Assembly: GCA_964416315.1 (NCBI GenBank)
Contig: CAYQDR010000175.1
Location: 1-7,121 of the forward strand
Length of the DNA: 7,121 bases
Direction of reading: 5' to 3'
Source: CAYQDR01 sp964416315
GTDB taxonomy: Bacteria > Methylomirabilota > Methylomirabilia > Rokubacteriales > DASRDR01
Within the stretch, counting starts at the first letter, position 1. Every line of letters starts with the position of its first letter. The translations under genes were made by a program, and so were the position numbers. Below are positions 4,629 to 7,121 of this stretch, piece by piece. Under the pieces are notes generated by a model. It was not told where the DNA came from, ran no database searches, and saw only the letters and a list, made by a program, of their open reading frames with translations.

Positions 4629-7048
4629 CGGGTCCCCCGGGCCTGACGGACCCAGCGCCACACCCGCTCGGGCTTGAGCGGGAGCGTATCCACGTGGACG
4701 CCGAGCGCGTCGGCCACCGCGTTGGCGAGGGCCGCCGGCGCCGTCATGGCGCTGGACTCGCCCAGGCCCTTCGAGCCGAGCGTGGTGAAGGGGGAGGGGG
4801 AGACCACGTGGTCGATGACCAGCCTCGGTGCTTCGGTCGCGCCGGGCACGAGGTAATCCATGAAGGTGCGGGCCAGGAACTGGCCGTCCTCGCCGTAGGC
4901 CAGCTCCTCGTAGAGCGCCCCGCCGATCCCGTGGAGGGCCCCGCCGTAGATCTGCCCCTCCACGATCATCGGGTTGATGATCGTGCCGGCGTCGTGGACC
5001 GTCACGTAGGCCTTGATCTCCACCTTGCCGGTCTCCGGGTCCACCTCCACCGCGACGACCTCCGCGATGAAGCCGTACGTGTTCGAGGAGTCCACGCGGT
5101 CCTGCTCGTCCGGGGGCTGGGCCGTGGGGAAGTGGAACGTGTACATCGCCTGGAGGCCCGGCTCCATCCCCTTCGGCAGGGCGAGCGGGTTCCAGTGGGC
5201 CATCCCCGCGGCCTGCTTGAGCGGCACCCCCCGGTCCGGGTCCCCGCCGACGAAGATCCGGCCGCCGGCGACGACCAGGTCCTCCGGCAGGACGCCCAGG
5301 TGGTGCCCCACCACCGCGCAGAGCTTGTCCCGCACCTGGCGGGCCGCCATGGCGAAGGCGCTCGCGGTGATCGAGGAGAACCGGCTGGAGTAGGTGCCGG
5401 TGGCGACGGACCAGATGTGGGTGAAGGAGTCGAAGTCCGCGACGACGGTCACGTCCTCGGGGTCGAGCCCCAGCTCGGTGGCGACGATCTGGGCGGTCGT
5501 GGTCTCGTGCCCCTGGCCGTGGGGGACCGTGGAGATGACAGCGGTGACGTTGCCCATCGGGTCGACCCGCACCACGGCCGTCTCCGCCGCGCCGGACTTC
5601 GCCTGGTAGTCCGACCGCTTGCGGACCTCCGGGTCGATCCCCACCGTGACGTAACCCATGTTGGAGACCGAGGGGTCCACGCAGCAGACCACGCCGATGC
5701 CGAAGAGCCGCCCCGCGGCGCGCGCCCGGCGCTGCTCCTCGCGCAGGGCGGGGTAGTTGGCGAGGGCCAGCGCCTTCTCGAGGGCCTGGGGGTAGTCGCC
5801 GCTGTCGTAGATGCCGCCGGTGGGCGTCGTGTACGGCATCGCCTCGGTCGGAATCAGGTTCTTCCGCCGGAGCTCCGCCGGGTCGATCCCGAGCTCCCGC
5901 GCCCCGAGGTCCATGAGCCGCTCGAGGCCGAAGTAGAGCTGCTGGCACCCGTAGCCCCGGTTCGGCCCGGTCAGGGACTTGTTCGTGTGGACGGCGTGGC
6001 AGTCCATCTCGAGGTGCCGGAAGGCGTAGGGGCCGACGTAGTTCCCCGCGGGGCGGTAGAGGCAGGCGGGCTCGGGGGAGCGGATGTAGCCCCCGACGTT
6101 GTCGTAGATCTTCATCCGCACCCCGAGGAGGACGCCCTCCTTCGTGAAGGCCCCCTCGAGGTACGAGACCCGGTCGGTCCCCGACGAGGAGGCGAGGAGG
6201 TGCTCCTGCCGGTCCTCGATCCACTTGACCGGGACGCCGATCTTCATGGCCGCGAGCCCGATCAACGCGAGGTAGGGGAAGATCGAGGTCTTCAGCCCGA
6301 AGCTCCCGCCGTTGTCGGTGGGGCAGATGAAGCGGAGCTTGTTCTCCGGCAGCTTCAAGGACCGCGCCACCAGCGGGTGCATGACGAACGGGCCGTGGAA
6401 GTTCGACCAGACGGTCAGGAGCGCGGAGGCGGCGTCGAAGGACGCGATGACGCCGTACCCTTCCATCGGGGTGGAGGAGTACTTCGGGAAGACGAGCCGC
6501 CCGGTCCGGACGATCCGGTCGGCCTCGCGGAATGCGCGCTCGATGTCGCCGTACTGGAGGAGCCGGTGGTTGGCGACGTTCGAGCCGATCTCCTCGTGGA
6601 GGAGCGGCGCCCCCGGCTCCGTGGCGCGCTCGGGATCGGTGACGACGGGCAGGGGCTCGTACTCGACGCGGATCAGCTCGGCCGCGTCCTCCGCCAGGTA
6701 CCGAGACTTCGCGACGACCACGGCCACCGGCTCACCCACGAAGCGGACCTTGCCGACGGCCGTCGGGTAGTACTTCACCGGGACCGTCGTCCCGACGCCG
6801 AACGGCCGGCTCATCCGCGCCACGTCGTCGGGCAGGAGCACGCCGCGGATGCCGGGCAGGCGCAGGGCCTCGGACGCGTCCACGCGCGCGATCCGGGCGT
6901 GGGCGTGGGGGCTCCGGAGGATCGCCGCGTGGTGGAGGTTCGGCAGCGTGACGTCGTCCATGAAGGTCCCGCGCCCGGTGAGGAGACGCGGGTCCTCCAG
7001 GCGCTTGACGCGCTTGCCGATCCACCCGGAGTGCTGGGGAGTGGCCAT
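4625..7048 (-). CDS. Molybdopterin-binding catalytic subunit of a xanthine-oxidase-family hydroxylase (CoxL-like, substrate unknown)
   Basis: This 807-residue protein is the large subunit of a molybdenum hydroxylase, which inserts water-derived oxygen into a C-H bond and passes electrons to the partner 2Fe-2S and FAD subunits. Visible family marks are the N-terminal IGKRVKRLEDPRLLTGRG (residues 10-27), the first Mo-cofactor loop DNGGSFG (245-251), the substrate-pocket loop GPNRGYGCQQ (361-370), the cofactor loop HGQGHETTTAQI (510-521) and GSKGLGE with the expected catalytic glutamate at 764. The length is normal for the family (about 750-820). I chose the ATG at 7048 rather than the in-frame GTG at 7066, because the protein then begins at the family's usual N-terminus and a purine-rich ribosome-binding site lies just upstream. 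It is the first gene of the operon and overlaps the CoxG-like gene by ATGA. It lacks the AYRCSFR loop of aerobic CO dehydrogenase. Annotation as 'CO dehydrogenase' would be wrong; family membership is very secure, substrate is not. Confidence 0.95.
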   Translation of the reverse strand: MATPQHSGWIGKRVKRLEDPRLLTGRGTFMDDVTLPNLHHAAILRSPHAHARIARVDASEALRLPGIRGVLLPDDVARMSRPFGVGTTVPVKYYPTAVGKVRFVGEPVAVVVAKSRYLAEDAAELIRVEYEPLPVVTDPERATEPGAPLLHEEIGSNVANHRLLQYGDIERAFREADRIVRTGRLVFPKYSSTPMEGYGVIASFDAASALLTVWSNFHGPFVMHPLVARSLKLPENKLRFICPTDNGGSFGLKTSIFPYLALIGLAAMKIGVPVKWIEDRQEHLLASSSGTDRVSYLEGAFTKEGVLLGVRMKIYDNVGGYIRSPEPACLYRPAGNYVGPYAFRHLEMDCHAVHTNKSLTGPNRGYGCQQLYFGLERLMDLGARELGIDPAELRRKNLIPTEAMPYTTPTGGIYDSGDYPQALEKALALANYPALREEQRRARAAGRLFGIGVVCCVDPSVSNMGYVTVGIDPEVRKRSDYQAKSGAAETAVVRVDPMGNVTAVISTVPHGQGHETTTAQIVATELGLDPEDVTVVADFDSFTHIWSVATGTYSSRFSSITASAFAMAARQVRDKLCAVVGHHLGVLPEDLVVAGGRIFVGGDPDRGVPLKQAAGMAHWNPLALPKGMEPGLQAMYTFHFPTAQPPDEQDRVDSSNTYGFIAEVVAVEVDPETGKVEIKAYVTVHDAGTIINPMIVEGQIYGGALHGIGGALYEELAYGEDGQFLARTFMDYLVPGATEAPRLVIDHVVSPSPFTTLGSKGLGESSAMTAPAALANAVADALGVHVDTLPLKPERVWRWVRQARGTR

Positions 7049-7053
7049 GGCGT

Positions 7054-7063
7054 CCCCTTTCCT
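7054..7063 (-). promoter_or_regulatory. Ribosome-binding site of the catalytic-subunit gene, supports the ATG at 7048
   Basis: The minus strand reads AGGAAAGGGG ending five bases before the ATG at 7048. Its position favours that ATG over the in-frame GTG at 7066, whose translation would need a site further upstream, where only a G/C-rich palindrome is seen. The GTG would add only six residues (VRKGDA) that lie within the ribosome-binding site itself. Confidence 0.7.
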
Positions 7064-7078
7064 CACCGCGCCGGGGCG

Positions 7079-7094
7079 AAGTCCACCTGGACTT
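7079..7094. repeat. Perfect inverted repeat AAGTCCA-CC-TGGACTT upstream of the operon
   Basis: Two 7-base arms separated by two bases form a near-perfect dyad 31-46 bases upstream of the first start codon. The position would suit an operator for a dimeric regulator or a leader hairpin. However, a minus-strand reading frame passes through it (SEQVQVDFAPAR then TGA at 7063-7065), so it could instead lie in the 3' end of an upstream gene. No -10/-35 promoter pair is recognisable in the 73 bp available. Confidence 0.4.
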
Positions 7095-7098
7095 GCTC

Positions 7099-7121
7099 GG
7101 AGGGGGGCTCCGCCCCCCTTC
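7099..7121. repeat. G6/C6 hairpin at the right window edge
   Basis: AGGGGGGC (7101-7108) and GCCCCCCT (7112-7119) form a perfect 8-bp stem around the 3-base loop TCC, extendable by a G-T wobble and a G-C pair to 7099-7121. Such G/C palindromes are typical of dispersed intergenic elements or terminator-like stems in high-GC genomes. No T tract follows on the minus strand, and on the plus strand the window ends after TTC, so terminator function cannot be judged. Confidence 0.55.

Noticed and set aside
4629..6224. Upstream extension of the CoxG-like frame through the catalytic-subunit gene
   Set aside because: The extension is a low-complexity Arg/Gly/Pro shadow of the large subunit. The true start at 4628 gives the normal CoxG N-terminus and an ATGA overlap.
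4625..7048. Aerobic CO dehydrogenase identity
   Set aside because: The AYRCSFR loop with the selanyl-cysteine is missing; the loop is PNRGYGCQQ.
7049..7066. GTG at 7066 as start of the catalytic subunit
   Set aside because: It would put the start inside the ribosome-binding region of the ATG at 7048 and adds six residues outside the family's usual N-terminus.
1..7121. CRISPR array, tRNA, rRNA, insertion sequence or prophage element
   Set aside because: No regularly spaced repeats, tRNA-like cloverleaf, rRNA sequence, transposase motif or terminal inverted repeats were seen on either strand.

Overview
This is a GC-rich window (roughly 70% G+C) in which every convincing gene lies on the minus strand, packed head to tail. 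That suggests a high-GC soil-type bacterium. The CoxL/CoxG style and a G6/C6 hairpin at the right edge remind me of Rokubacteria/Methylomirabilota, but this is only an impression. Actinobacteria, Chloroflexi or Deltaproteobacteria cannot be excluded from the sequence.

In transcription order (right to left), one apparent operon encodes: (1) the molybdopterin-binding catalytic subunit of a xanthine-oxidase-family hydroxylase (4625-7048); (2) a CoxG-like SRPBCC protein (4185-4628); (3) the FAD subunit (3313-4188); (4) the 2Fe-2S subunit (2827-3309); (5) a PaaK-like aryl-CoA ligase, an AMP-forming adenylate enzyme (1497-2822); and (6) a zinc-dependent MDR alcohol dehydrogenase/quinone-reductase-like enzyme (442-1476). 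Junctions are 4-bp overlaps (ATGA, GTGA) or gaps of 3, 4 and 20 bp, which fits a single, translationally coupled transcript.

Genes 1, 3 and 4 together make a complete three-subunit molybdenum hydroxylase: Mo cofactor with catalytic Glu, FAD, and two [2Fe-2S] clusters. It is not a form I CO dehydrogenase, because the selanyl-cysteine loop is replaced by an NRGYGCQQ loop. It does not look like 4-hydroxybenzoyl-CoA reductase either, because the FAD subunit lacks the extra cysteines for a 4Fe-4S cluster. With the CoA ligase and the dehydrogenase in the same operon, the most economical inference is a catabolic route in which an aromatic or heteroaromatic compound is hydroxylated, activated as a CoA thioester and further oxidised or reduced. 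The substrate cannot be read from the sequence.

The left 441 bp contain no intact gene. Within them is a frameshifted remnant of the C-terminus of a different CoxL-type subunit (116-281), closer to the common form II type than to the intact one in this window. The right 73 bp hold the ribosome-binding site of the first gene, a 16-bp inverted repeat and a perfect 8-bp-stem G/C hairpin. It is unclear whether this is an intergenic leader or the tail of another upstream gene.
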